A stretch of 64,000 bases of DNA, taken from assembly GCA_025024175.1 (NCBI GenBank), contig QCXZ01000003.1, positions 55,942,023 to 56,006,022 of the forward strand, read 5' to 3'. The position numbers and the translations under genes were made by a program. This document shows positions 23,453 through 35,562 of this stretch, in pieces (within the stretch, counting starts at the first letter, position 1; every line of letters starts with the position of its first letter). This DNA is from Rhyzopertha dominica. Taxonomy: Eukaryota > Arthropoda > Insecta > Coleoptera > Bostrichidae. The notes below the pieces were generated by a model. That model did not search any database. It was not told where the DNA came from and saw nothing but the letters and a program-made list of their open reading frames with translations.

Positions 23453-26400
23453 CTTCTTCGGCAAAATAATTTGGAAAATAATTATTAAAGGCAATTTATG
23501 GAATCAGAAGAGAGTACTTGATGAAAACCGTAAGGTAATTGTATGATTTTAATCTTATTAAAGTTGAAAGAATGATAAGAAATAATATTATCCTTATATT
23601 GGTGACGGTTTTTTGTAAATTTCGAAAGTAAAGAAAACAAATGATTTAATAGGTTCAATCAACACTTCTAAAAAGGAACTCAGTCTCATAACTAATTTAT
23701 AGATAGATATGTACCGAATTAATGTAAAAAATACTAAAATCGGGCTCATTTTGTTTGATGAGATAGAAATCATCATCAAAATATGTGCCGCTTGAAATAT
23801 CTTTCTCAAGATTGTCTTATGGACAATTTTGAGAAAAACAAATCTGATTTGAAAAACGTGAAGTGCTGATCAAGCATACAATGACGATATTAAGTGATTG
23901 TAGTTAACTGTAGTGTTTATCCGTACTTAGTATGCAAATAAGGGAGATATAAGTGTAATATGATAATGCATTTTCCTGAAATCCGTTAATTAATTGATAG
24001 TAACTTCAAACGCAACGAACTTGTGTTTCTAGTGCAACACAAACAACCGTGCGATATAAAATGTAATTTGCCGTGGCGGATTGGACATAAAAACTTCTGC
24101 CAGTGGAAAAAGACATTCTCCTAATAGGGATATATTTCCCTACACGCCATAGAACGGACCTAATTCATCGTCTGCAACAAATTCTCCCAGACATTTTCCA
24201 GCATAAAAATTAACTAGACGGCGAATTTTCCACCAAGCGCGGTTCACAAAAACGACATTTTAACATAATACGTCGGTGATTATCCAGCCATTACAACTCG
24301 GAACAATGCCATGAAACTTTAGACGACGCAGCTAAAATTAAGCAGGCCTCGGGTCTTCTTAACGTAGCACTAAGTTAATTAATTAGCGTGTAAAAGCCCT
24401 GCTTTTGTCATTACTCGCCGGTTTCGCGGTCTGCACCAGACACCCAGCTTTCCGGCATGCTACGATGACTTTCACAAGGACAAAATCAAATCTCCGGAAT
24501 AAGAGTATCAGCACACTTGAAAGATTCTTCGAGGTCTCTTGTTTGAAATTCCCAAAAACAAGGTTTTCAGGTTTGACTTACTAAAAGTAATAGGTTCCGA
24601 ATAACATAAATGCAGAATAAAGAAAATATTTAATAGAGCGTTTGCAATCCTTACAATCATGATGCTCTATAAATATGTTGTCAAAGTCTGACACATCTAT
24701 AGTTTTTTTAACGATGCGATAGTGTTTTAAATGGTCAGTATTTACAATATGGTAATGAAAAATGGGCTGATGGGTTGTCGACCTTAAGAGAAGAAGATCA
24801 GATGTCCAAGATGCGCACCGTAGTTTATCAACAATTATTGTCACTAACACAGAAGCAAAACACACGAGAAGAACGAAACAAATTTATTTTCTGCATAATT
24901 CTCTGGAATGTTTATGCACATAATACAATGGTATTAAGTGCGTCAACTCCTCTTAAAGTATTATCCGGACCCATTTACCAACTATTTACCTCCCATTTAC
25001 CTCATTATCACCAGTAAAGCAAATTCCACGGAAATGTTTAATTAATTTTGAAAACAAAAATTTGAAATCAAGTTTCGTGTATGGCAGCCATTGAAGCACA
25101 GCTTCCCCTACTTTTGATATTGAATTCGCGTAATATTCACCTGCTATAATTTGTCAACGACGTAAATAAAATTCCAAAGAATGGTGGCCATGATATACCT
25201 GAGGGACAGGAAAAACTCTGCGCCAGCGTTTTGACTTTGGATCAAAATGATGCATTCAAATTTCATCAACTGTAAAAAATTTTCGCCTTCATCGGGATCT
25301 CAATTAACGATCGACAGAGTCCCCGCAGTAACATGGAGGACGCCTATCATGCAGGGACTTTTTTGAAACCAAGCTCCGAACAGATCAGTTACTGGTTTTC
25401 ACAAAAAAATAAGATAAAGTAGTAAAAACCTTATCGCTTACTTTTTCTTCCTATCACAGTTAGATTTACCACATCTACAAGTTTAGATATTTTTTAGCTT
25501 GATCATCTTACGTTCTTATTTATTTAATTAGAATAGTTTATTTCGTTAAAACTTATATAAGGGATATTTCTGAAGAAAAAAAAACTAATTCAGTATAGTT
25601 TAACTCAAACGGTTAGTACATGACACTAACTAGTCAAGATTAGTTTCATCGAAAAACGGGTATAAATAATAGGTCAGCGGATACAATACACAACAACGAT
25701 CTATGTGACAATGCAATGGATTTCAGTTTAATTGCTCACGTATCCGAGTGAATTGTACAGTTCGTTATTTAATTTTACATAACAAGCTGTGTAATTAATC
25801 GAAAAATAATTTTCCAGCAGTCAAGTTCACGAACAGAAAATTGAAAACCTGGAAAGCTCACATATAAACCTAAAACATGTGCAAGTTTCTACCTGCAGAA
25901 TCCATTACTATAGAAAGTTAAAAGAACATTAATAGTGTAACCATCTTATACACCGCAAACATTAGGAAAATAACAATATTAAGTCCAGTTATGATCTTTT
26001 TTCTTTTTTTTTTCGCAGATAAAGCGAACTTGAAGTAGACTTAAGATCCATTGGTCTCCATTGGTTAAACTGTTTGCATTAAATCATGTTGTAGTAGTGA
26101 AACTGACATAAAGAACAAAGCTTAGGTAGTACTTAATAATAAATTGAGCGTTTTATAACAACAATCTATACATAGTGATTGTTTAAGACTAGCCACCCAA
26201 ATTATCTCAGAAAATTGAAAAATTAATAAAAAAAATTCACGACACGTCACTGTTTACTTACAAGGCGACACTTTTTAATCAACTTCAAACCCCTTCTAAA
26301 TTTTAAATTCCATCTGGCCTTAAATTAAAGGTATTTACGGTAGAAATTCAGCTGACTTCTCTAGTTTCGAATTTTTTTTTGTTAAAGTTCAAGCTCTAGC

Positions 26401-26594
26401 GGTATTATTGCAAAAATGCATGGGTGGTTCTCAAAAGTTTCAACAATGCACTTTTTTGTACCTCTTGGTGATCAATTTTTTGGGTGGGTTCTATGAGTCG
26501 AGAATTTCTTCAAAAATCAATTCAAATTAAAACAGTGAAACCAATCCTTTTGCATGAAAATTGTGTAAACAATTGCTAAAAGGGTTGAAAGTAC
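23453..26594. other. Unassigned sequence
   Basis: No transposon or protein motif is recognised. 24060-24500 is compositionally more complex and contains homeodomain-type TTAATTAATTA near 24375, so conserved non-coding DNA is possible. The frames at 24581-24865 (minus) and 24775-25017 (plus) overlap on opposite strands, lack motifs, and are best treated as chance. Confidence 0.25.
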
Positions 26595-26896
26595 GGGCTC
26601 GATAACTGCGGATTTCTGACTAAATTTCTTTTATTCAAAAGACTTTTATCAAATAGACTAGCTCTTCTAAACACAACTAGTTCACAACACTACTATTTTA
26701 ACACTACTAATTCACTAAATCACTATACTGCATACACTTGCACTAAGAATAGCTGCTTTACCAAGCCTTTCATTCGCTGGATAAACGGTATTCGAATTCA
26801 GAACTGCCCGCGCTCTCTCCGTCGGGCTATTTATACCCCCATCGAGAATCCCAGAAGTGACACCTTCCAGACGCTATCGAATGCTGATTCCGCAAC
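26595..26896 (-). mobile_element. Solo LTR, about 302 bp
   Basis: AGTAC occurs directly on both sides (26590-26594 and 26897-26901), as expected for a 5-bp target duplication. Read on the minus strand, the block has a TATA box (GGGTATAAATAG, 26827-26838), repeated AGTG-rich sequence downstream, and an AATAAA signal (26630-26635) about 200 bp after the TATA box. That order is typical of the U3-R-U5 layout of an LTR. The ends read GTTGCGGAATC and TCGAGCCC rather than TG-CA, so the exact boundaries could be a base or two off. No internal retrotransposon sequence is adjacent. Confidence 0.65.
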
Positions 26897-27670
26897 AGTA
26901 CTTAAATCTATGGTGCTGAGCACAAATGTGCGCTACGCGAGGGCTTAATGAACGACATCCACTTGACAAAAGCTTCAAGAAACTGGATCAGCTCAAAACA
27001 AAAAGCGGTAATCGCTATGGTGGTTGATGAAATCGACCAGAAGAAGTGATAGTTGTTGCAGCTTTCATATTTGGCGGTACGAAAGGTGACAAAACATATT
27101 TGTATCGCCATTCTTGCAAATGCCATCGTTAATCCCTGATTCATTGCTTAGACATTAACTAGTAATGTCAGACTTGAACTCCTGAGAACGTAGTAGACCC
27201 ATTACGGTATCTAGATATACGACAGGGTGTCCTGAGCGATAGCCAATTTGACCGATTCAGATTCTCTCTAAGGAGTCATCCCAAATCTATAATATTTAAA
27301 ACACAGGAAACCTACTTGATTTGAGACAACGGATTATCAATCAGCGTAGAAGAATTCCTAAAGCCACATATACGACAAGAATTTGAAAAATTTCTCGTAA
27401 CTTTTTTTTCGCGTAGCGTTTTTTAGGTGTCAGATGTTTTTAAGTTAAGAATAATCGTTTTGTGCAGTTTATACTACATTATTATTAATTAATAATTAAC
27501 TAAATAAAAAGACAGAGCTAAATTCCTGGTGAAAGAACGTTTCAATTGAATTATAACAAAGAAGGTGATGCTATTTAACATTTTGAGGGGATTGTACCCC
27601 TATAATGGAGATAAATAATAAATAAAAACTGACCACCGGATTTTCTAATTTTTCCTTTATTTCCGACAGC
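26897..27670. other. Spacer with an unassigned hydrophobic minus frame
   Basis: The minus frame 26908-27144 (78 codons) has a hydrophobic middle (SISSTTIAITAFCFELIQFL) that could be membrane-spanning, but I recognise no family. The rest is AT-rich. Confidence 0.2.
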
Positions 27671-27840
27671 CAGCGTGCCTGGTTAAAAATCAACCAGATA
27701 ATGGTCAAGCTTTATCCACAGCAAGATATCATCCATCTAGACGTTAGTGGCAATGAAGCAGAGAAACGAGCCATCATACACAGTATTCTTGTCCCCTATT
27801 GCAAGAGTCCGCATTATACTGAACACCGTCCAAGATAAAT
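27671..27840 (+). other. Open frame behind an acceptor-like site
   Basis: A pyrimidine tract followed by CCGACAG ends at 27670. The frame after it (QRAWLKINQIMVKLYPQQDI, then IHLDVSGNEAEKRAIIHSIL) is open for about 55 codons to TAA. It overlaps the minus-strand FLYWCH-like frame at 27774-27986, so at most one of the two is real. I regard it as weak. Confidence 0.15.
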
Positions 27841-27986
27841 AATGTCTTGCCGTGAATGCATCGAGTGGTTTGAATGTTCGGTTTATGGCCATCAAATACC
27901 GCCGAAGGGTTGGGCATAATACGCTTATAATAGGGACAATAATTGTTTAATGATTTGTTATCGTGGTTTGCAATACTTGAGGACAT
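27774..27986 (-). pseudogene. FLYWCH-like zinc-finger fragment
   Basis: The minus frame contains IQTTRCIHGKTLFILDGVQY followed by NADSCNRGQEYCV and a stop. The order T-RG---L--DG--Y-------G--YW-C is the start of a FLYWCH zinc finger, here with H for R and YC where YW is expected. The frame ends before the remaining Cys and His residues, but a +1 shift continues into CMMARFSA. FLYWCH fingers occur in insect MULE transposases and in mod(mdg4)-type genes. A transposon remnant is more likely here. Confidence 0.35.
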
Positions 27987-28517
27987 GTTGAGAATGGTAT
28001 CCCCGGGAACTTATGATTAGATCGACAGATGCTTTATGGAGATGCAAATAGGGAAGAATGTTAAATCCAGCGTTGGATCGTAATTTTGTACACGATATTA
28101 AAAATCGTGATCATGATTCTAATATTATAACAAGCGTAGTTGTTGTAGTAAATTGTTATTTGGGATTAAATGCTTAAAAACAATTACCGTAATAGTAAAC
28201 GAGATTATTCGCTGCATTGTTGCTAAGGTGGTAGTGTTCAGTATACGCCATGTACCATTATTGGATGCTTCGCGTTTAGTGCCTGTGGTACTTGAGGCAA
28301 TTCCAAATCGTGCACTCCAGGGGCAACCGAATCAGGCAAGAAATATGTACAACGATATCCTCATAAGATCGGACTACAATTGACATCGGCATGAGCGGTC
28401 AACAACGACACAGGCGTTGAAGTTAATATTGCCTCTAATACAACGACAAAATTTACTTAAGTAAAATATAAGAAGAAACGGAAATCTCAGAAAATAAAAA
28501 GCTGCTTATTCCAGGGT

Positions 28518-28745
28518 ATGGAAAAATTTTCCTACGTGTACGCAGGCAAAATTGACGAAGAAACTTTACTCGAATATATGAAAGAAAATTGGTCAGAGAA
28601 CTCATTTAGAATCACAAAATTGGGAAATAAGGAAAATAATAACTTTAAGGTTAGCGTACGCTTAGAAGATAAATATATTATATTTGATTCTTCTAATGGT
28701 ATAGTACCTATAATATGTAGTTTGCATCTACCGATCGCCTGATCC
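28518..28745 (+). pseudogene. Possible retrotransposon ORF1-type domain fragment
   Basis: ATG at 28518 opens 74 codons: YVYAGKIDEETLLEYMKENW, then SFRITKLGNKENNNFKVSVR and DKYIIFDSS. The pattern (hydrophobic strand, D-TEE-L-EY, then KLG-----FKV-V--ED) resembles the RRM-like domain found in ORF1/Gag proteins of insect LINEs and LTR elements. The expected Trp/Pro-rich end (SPDFWP) is replaced by unrelated residues, suggesting decay or truncation. A small host gene is a less likely alternative. Confidence 0.3.
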
Positions 28746-28934
28746 TAATGCCCCACCTTAATAAAATAATCGGTATGACTTGCTAAAACTATATTATCAA
28801 AGAATTGACGACTGTTATACAGGGTGACCAAGAAAAGTGTACTGACTTTTGACGGCACTGTACTCTTTAACGCAGAAATAGTAAGGGATGGGGAACCAAT
28901 CTTTCTCATCTAGCGGATCTCGACTTCAATTACA

Positions 28935-29390
28935 ATGGTGCGTTGGTCAGTGGAGCACCACGTGTTTGTGTATCATGCCTATATTAAAAATAGCGACTCT
29001 GTCCTAAAACTTCAACTAGGCGTCATTCTTTAGTATTACGGTTGGGACGGGAGTCGGTGAGCAAAATGTTAAAACTTGATCTCAGATTTCAACCTATTGT
29101 TTGTATGTAGCAGCTATTGGAAAGAGGTTTGTGGTCAGAGAAAATATTTAGCTTCGCGCATTCAAGTTCTTTTTTACGATGACCCAGACGCTTTTATATC
29201 TTTATGAGTGACGAGGCACCTTTTTTACTTAAATGGGTTCGTGAACTAGAAAAATTGTAGGTACTAGGCACAAGCAAATTCTAGGGAATTCAAAGAAACA
29301 CCTCTACATTCGCCCCCTGTGACAGTATGTGTGCAGTACCTAGTTGTTGCGTAATGGGCCTGTTGCCCCCATTTTTTTTATTGCAGAATA
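28935..29390 (+). pseudogene. Tc1/mariner-like transposase, N-terminal half
   Basis: ATG at 28935 begins MVRWSVEHHVFVYHAYIKNS followed by DSVLKLQ, the start pattern of insect transposases with M-RWSVE-RVF-VDAYVKN-ESV---QR-FR. Around 29210 the frame contains FLLKWVRELEKL, matching the ILKWV--F--TGS block before the GRPR linker. Stops occur before and after it. Near 29355 a GPVAPIFF stretch could be the start of the catalytic segment (GPYFF), but that match is weak. Confidence 0.65.
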
Positions 29391-29399
29391 TGAATCTAC

Positions 29400-30360
29400 A
29401 TGAAAAAATATAGACCCCTGTTATTTTTATTTTTTGCAAAGCGCTTAGTTAATGCTTTAAAAAAGATTGTTTAAGTTTAAAGTTTGAATCTCTGACGTCA
29501 GCGTTCCCTGGCGCGCTTAGTGCGGTGTAACTGTGTGATGTTGCCACGCCATTTTCTAATCCTGGCATTCCTGCCGGCCGAGATGAATTTCTGAAAACGA
29601 AGTCGCAGCAGCGTTGCCATTTAATTCCAAACTCGCAATCGTAATTATGAATTATAAAAACCTACACGCGAATGGATGTGTTAAACGCGATTCGTTGTTA
29701 GTCGTTTTCACTGTAAATATTAAAACGTAAAATATATTAAATTAAAATTATAACTTGCAGCGGATATATCGCAAAAAGAATTCATTTTATGGCAGCCGAA
29801 GGATAAGTTCATATTTCAAATGATTTTAAAACTGGAACAACTATTTATTAAGTAGGTAAACTCGTTTAAACCTGAGTTACAGCATCTATTGCTGCCATTA
29901 CATCATTTTATTCAAGTCGTAACCTTTAAATAGCAAAATCGCCTAATTTGCGTAAAATCGAACGATCTGGCCACACGAGTTTTCATTCATGTAAAATTCG
30001 TCAATCATGTGTAAGTCAATTTTTGGTAAATTGTCCGAAGATCCCTTCACATAATCTTGCACAGTAACAAAACTTCAACGCGTCCTCCGTTCTCAAACCA
30101 AAACGTAAACAAAGGCACAGAACCACAGAACATACGCGTGCTCAACAGCGACAAAGGTGTCAAGCATGCAACAGGGCATCTGGCGCATTGGCGCAATAGC
30201 GGAGTGCGTCTCCAGGAACGATAACGTATCACGAAATATTTGAATTTGGCGGTAAACCTTTAAAGGTAAAAATAAGATTCACAAACATTAAAAATATTTT
30301 TTCTATTGCCAGCTTCTAACTTCATTAGGTCCAAGCAAAGTCGCACATGTGTTATAATAA
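29400..30360. other. About 1 kb of foreign DNA splitting the transposase
   Basis: Transposase homology stops near 29390 and resumes near 30370. The interval includes a GC-richer patch with TGACGTCA (29493-29500) and GGCGCGC, and a 61-codon minus frame (30047-30232) rich in Arg and Cys. It resembles transposon promoter DNA more than coding sequence. I cannot define its ends or assign a family. Confidence 0.4.
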
Positions 30361-30369
30361 CGATTTACT

Positions 30370-30770
30370 GTCGAGGGCAACAACCCCATTGGCCCCCATT
30401 TTATTGAAGAGGACACTATGGCGGTTGCAGTAAATTCTGCCCGTTACATCAACATTATCAACACATTTTTCCTGCCAGAACTACAGATGTTGAATTTTGA
30501 AAAAAAAATGTCTGGTTCCAACAAGACGGAGCGACAGCGCACCCTGCTAGACTGGATGGTCTAAGAACCCTCTTTCCGGTTCATCTGATTTCCAGATTTG
30601 GCGACGTAATCTGGCCTTCTCGATCTTCAGACCTCTGTATAAATAATAATAAATAAACTAAAGAAGATTTTTCGTAAAGAGATGCTCCTTACCGCTTCAA
30701 AACTGGGACTGAAGAATGCATAACAGAAGACGAACGTCATCTACAAAGTGTAATTTTTGTTACATAACTA
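30370..30770 (+). pseudogene. Tc1/mariner-like transposase, C-terminal half
   Basis: Forward frames give IGPHFIEEDTMAVAVNSARY followed by INIINTFFLPELQ, then after a frame shift WFQQDGATAHPARLDGLRTL followed by FPVHLISRFGDVIWPSRSSD. This contains the second catalytic aspartate (QQDGATAH), and the third (SRSSDL, usually PRSPDL) lies about 34-36 residues later. The end reads EECITEDERHLQSVIFVT and TAA near 30767, matching the C-terminal R-E-CI---G-HL-DVIF-T. At least two frame breaks and an in-frame stop are present. Confidence 0.8.
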
Positions 30771-30908
30771 AATGGCACGCATTCATGCACATGTTAAAGT
30801 CAGGAAAATCAAGTGTTTTTGTACTGTTTATTTAAAAATGGGTACATTCCTCGTAGTCACCCTGTATAACATGTGTCACTTCAGTCGACTCCTTAAATGA
30901 TTTTAAAC

Positions 30909-31265
30909 ACAATCCAATTAAAATGCATGTCTATGCTGTGCTGTCTACCATTGCTTTGGTATATAAGCAAAACCAGTTCTATGCCGTGTTGTCTACACTA
31001 GACCTAAACTGCACTGATGAGCTGTAATAACACCGAAATAGTACTATCTGCAGTTGGTTGAGCTGTAGACAGCACAGCATAGACATGCATTTTAATGTAT
31101 GTATTTTAATGTAAGTATGCAGTTGCATGCCAATTTGTCAGGCTACAGGTCACTTTCTTTAGGAAGTAGTACCCGTTAAGGCAGCTAGGTGGCTTTGTCA
31201 TCATGTCAGTGTAATGCTGACAGATGGCATTGCCATCCTAAATTCTTACTTACAATCCAATTAAA
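30909..31265. mobile_element. Modular hairpin repeat, copy 2, with 14-bp target duplication
   Basis: ACAATCCAATTAAA occurs at 30909-30922 and again at 31252-31265, exactly flanking the repeat. Inside lie a short B start (30917-30947), an inverted B module (30953-31102) and an inverted A module (about 31135-31250), matching copy 1 at 22875-23452. The left end of the element overlaps the duplication by ATTAAA, which is also in module B. A direct repeat of this length is typical of LINE-mediated retroposition rather than of cut-and-paste DNA transposons. Confidence 0.8.
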
Positions 31266-33669
31266 TTAGATTGATCATGAAACATAAGAACCAAGGTTGC
31301 CAAAGTAGCGTTAGAATCTAGAAGATAATCTGGCCGTTCAGAATCCAAATTGTTGAGTGCAAATACCAGGTTGTACCTTAATAGCTATTCAGTCAGCAAA
31401 TCAGATACATAGGAGTAGTATGAGCACAATAAGAGTCGCTTGCGTTCCATGTGAATTGAAATATGGAAAAACGGAACTTACAATACTACAGAAGGTAATA
31501 AGGAAGGAAATCGTTTACATTGCTCGTAAATGTGAACGGTGATAATGAAAAACGACTTTAGGGTAAAAGACGCAATAATTTCCCTCTTTTGCATAAGATT
31601 CTTCGGGTCACTTGTATGTGACGTCTGGGATAAGATGCGACTGCGACTTGCACCAGGAAGTAGCTTCAGAAAGGCGATACGCTTCAAGTCTTAGGCAGGG
31701 TACACACTGTCGGCAAAGCTTACGTCAGGTGTCTTCTTCAGGTGAGTTGAGTGCTTCAGGTCCCTATATCACTGAAACAGGTGATTCAGAGCATTTTCTA
31801 CCAGAGATTGAGCAACTCCACCTCTTCGACGGCGGTATGCACAAGATTCCTAGGTAGAGCATAAGTAAGTGTTCAGGTGTGTTCGTCAGCGCAGGGGCTT
31901 GCACCAGGTATTTTGAACCACCCAAGGACGTACAACATAAGTGGTACCTTCACATAGTGTATGTGTTCAGTTCCCTAGATAGAGCACCTGAAAATTTTTA
32001 GCCCAATTCTATGAATTTTTATTTGCAAATTTGATACTTGTGTTCAAATTCATCTCTTGAGGTAAAAGCTATGAACCACGACTCCTCATCGTGAAGCCTG
32101 TTGAGGTGCTTGAATGACTGCCTTAAATGTCTTATTTCTTTCATATTTTGCAATTTTATACGGCATACGAAACAGTTAAGTGATTTTTAAGCTTCAATTA
32201 TGCATATCTATTTTCATCAGTACCTATCTGCACAGACGACTTCGTTCAAAAAGTCAACGCTGTAGGTCCCTTCGGAAAATGCTCCTTGCATTTTGCTAAT
32301 TGTGGATGACTCGTAACTGTACCAACTGAAACGAAACAAGGCATGTGCCGAGTCATCCGCTATGAATTTCGCAATCGTTGAACCTGATACTTTTCATAAT
32401 GAACACTCGTAATTTCATTGAGCCGGCATACTCCAGAGCATAAAGTAAATTAAACTAGCGTCCACTCCTCTATTAAGTACCTGCATCGTATTAGATATCC
32501 TTCCGACTTCATTAAGCGTGTTTTGTTTCATATTCTTTTTTACCGCATCACCACTGAACCGGTATATGGCTTTAATTATGACATCAGAATGGTAGGAATT
32601 ACGACAGTCCGATGGTTATCATAATGACGTCGATTGAGGACAACGGTTAATCCTTAATGGGCTTCGGCAGTATTAGCTTATCTCTATAGAGAACGCTTTG
32701 TGATACTGTGACCATCGTTTTTAATAAAAAGGCATCTAACAATATCATTAAGTGCTACTTATTCAGATATACTCTAATAATGGTATGGGCTGGCTTCTTA
32801 TTGAAACTGTTTTGATAAGATATTGATATAAAGAAATGTTTTTTTTTATTTTTATTATATTTTGTATTGTTTGAATATAGGATAATACGGTTTTTGCACA
32901 TCTTATTGTTTTATNTGAATACTATGTTTAGTGCATAGGGGTGGATGTGAACATGTGAACTACGGAATCCGCTTGTAATATATTCACTTACCCCAGTAGA
33001 AACCACTGTGTACTTTGCTATATACCTTGAGCAGGTTGACTTTCCGTCCTTTTATTAATAAGTGATTTCATTGGGTGATGTATAATTTTCTTAACGATAC
33101 CAGAATAAAAATAAATATGTAGGTTTCCATAAACCAAAGGCTTCAATTCTTAAAAGTATGGATCAAATGAATAAGAGTAATAATATTTTTTTCGAGCGTT
33201 TATATAACAAGTAAGCAAAACATATTTGAAATAGAAAGCATTGTTCTAATCAAAATACTACATACTAATCATATAAAAGAGTGAAAGATGATATTATAGT
33301 CCAATTTCTTAGTTTAAGAACAAAGCGAATTATCAATATTGCACACAAACTTGGAAATTTCATTAAATATTACTTTTACCCAAGGAACTTGTACCCTTGT
33401 GATTTTCTTCAGCTAGAATGCTGAGGAATGTAACTTTATAACTTAATTGTGTTTCGTTTCTGTAAGTGTATAAATATTTACCTCAAATGTAAGCAAAATA
33501 GCAACACAGACTTTATTTTCTTACATTCAAATAGAAACTTTATCCTGAACTCAGAATTTATCATTCAGTGGATATATAAGATACGGTTAAAAAATAAATA
33601 GTAGCACTGTTCGGTTCTGGATCTGCTTTCTAATAAAAAAATTACTGAAAACAACATGAAATGTGTGCA
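31266..33669. other. Unassigned DNA, no gene supported
   Basis: 31610-31930 is less AT-rich with several TCAGGTG motifs. It carries an 81-codon plus frame (31612-31857) without recognisable domains. From 32200 to 32700 the sequence is of mixed composition without motifs. One N at 32915. Confidence 0.25.
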
Positions 33670-33689
33670 GTTCCAGAAATAGGTCCACC

Positions 33690-34090
33690 GTTTAGTGCTA
33701 TTTCACTGCTGTTTGGTGCTGAAGTGTACATTCAATTCAGAAGGAAGTTAAGTTGGATTTTGATCCCAACTTTATGTTTGGCACCTAACTTCAAGCAGGT
33801 AGACATGTTTAGTGCTCATTTAATAGTGTTTAATGCCTAATTGTGAGACAGCACTCAATTCGGAAATGTTATACGTTTTGGTGCCATTTTCATACTTGTC
33901 ACCTTCTAGCTCTACAATTATTCGTAAGTGCAGTGTTTAGGGCTCCTCTAGTGCTTTTTACTGCAAACACCCAATCCAGGGCGAAGTTGTCATAGTTTGA
34001 AATTTTGGCACCAATTACATGCTTTGCATTTATATGTAACAGGATCATTCAGTGTACCTTTATTGCTTTTTACTGCTAAAGTGTAAGGCT
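33690..34090. repeat. Degenerate tandem repeat, about 4 units of 116-126 bp
   Basis: A TTTAGTGCT-type start followed by a GTTTGGTGCT- or TTTTTACTGC-type block recurs near 33690, 33807, 33933 and 34048. Between the starts, an ACTCAATTC-GGAA segment and a TTTTGGCACCAA--TCATG segment recur in the same order. Units have drifted to perhaps 60-70 percent identity and have small indels. It is an old minisatellite with no coding potential. Confidence 0.65.
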
Positions 34091-35521
34091 AATATTAGAG
34101 GAATACTAAAGATATAGCGAAGAGAATAACATATCACATACAATACCAAAACTACACGTTCATTGTCTCTTTTCGTGTCTAACCTTTTCACATCTATCCA
34201 CCTAAAGAAGCTTTTTATCACTTCAAAAATAAAATAGAAAATTCCATCACATCAACCATACAGAAAATAAATCTACTAAAATCGTTTAAGTAGTTATGAA
34301 TAAAATTTTAAAAGAGGGATTGTCAACTGATTTAGGAATAAGGTGGGAATAAAGTGGGGAGAAGTAAGCAGAAAGTTGAAGAGTTAAAAAGTTTAAAACT
34401 TAAAAACAAGAGGAAATTAAAATAGGTTTTGCTCCAGTGTGAGGCAAATCCTTGAGCTTAGTTTGGAAGAACCAGAGGGAATGTTGAGTGCGTAGTTTCG
34501 TGACAGTTTGGAAGATTCACGGCTCAAAAACACCCTAGGTCTAAATAGTACTGCATAACCGACACGTCACCACAATATTAACGGGTCGTATTTTAATTAC
34601 TAATCGTTAAAGAGCGAAATGTACCTTAACTTTTTTAATTTTGAGTTATCTCAACTTTTAGTGGTTTTGCTTCCACACCCAATTAGCGAGAACATCCCTA
34701 GCCTGTAGAAGAAATATGGTTTCAGAATATGCCACTAATTTTTTTATTATTTTTATTTCTTTTGACCTGTACACGACTTGAGCCGCAAATTGAGATAATT
34801 TTGAGAAAATAAAATTACTTTGAAGATTAATCTTTGTATCAAAAAGATTTTGTAACTGAATGATCTATAAAGAAATATACTCTTTAAAAAATACTATTAA
34901 TTGCAAACAATGGTAAAAAGGGAATTCAAACAATGTCAGGTTAACGCAGTTTTCAATAAAATCTTTATTATAACACATTTTCGCAGCCAACCAAGAACCG
35001 AATACCTAATCTAAGCTATATATATTCAATCTTTTCTTTGCAGAACCACTAAAATAGATATTTTTGAGTTCTACCTGACCATAAGTAAAAATTTCTATTA
35101 AAATAAAACTATAGATGATGCCTTAAATAGAAAAACTACGATACAATTTTGCTAGCTACTACTTAAAATTAAATTCAATGTGGTCATGCTTTTTGACAAA
35201 AACACTTCGCAGATTTTATTGCAGGTCTCATATTTGTAACTTTATGAACGCATTGTACATAAAATTACTTGAAAATTGTTTTGGTGATGTTTTTTAATGG
35301 AAAAAATGGTTTAGACATGGACAATGAACACTACATATTATATCACAATTTCGCTAACACATATACAACAAAGCGGTACAGAAATCGGTTTCGGTTTTGA
35401 AGGAAAACGGCAACAATAATAGCAGCGAACGAGCTTGCGCTATTACTGTAGGTGTATTTTAAGCGAGCAGGTCCATTTGTTATGGTAATCGTGATTTGCA
35501 TATTGGTGCACTGTGTTCTAT
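34091..35521. other. AT-rich spacer
   Basis: No motif is recognised on either strand. Short poly-A and poly-T runs predominate. Confidence 0.3.
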
Positions 35522-35562
35522 TGATAAAATTGCACGGCCGCAGTACATTTTTGCGTCTGCAG

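Larger units (their letters stand above)
28820..30864 (+). mobile_element. Tc1/mariner-type element with imperfect inverted ends
   Basis: The left end reads TATA-CAGGGTGACCAAGAAAAG and the right end is the inverse of CAGGGTGACTACGAGGAATG. TA duplications at 28818-28819 and 30865-30866 flank the 2045-bp block. About 13 of the first 18 bases of the ends match. The block carries a transposase split in two, its N-terminal part at 28935-29390 and its C-terminal part at 30370-30770. The middle is occupied by about 1 kb with no transposase homology. Both halves contain stops and frame breaks, so it is an old copy. Confidence 0.75.
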
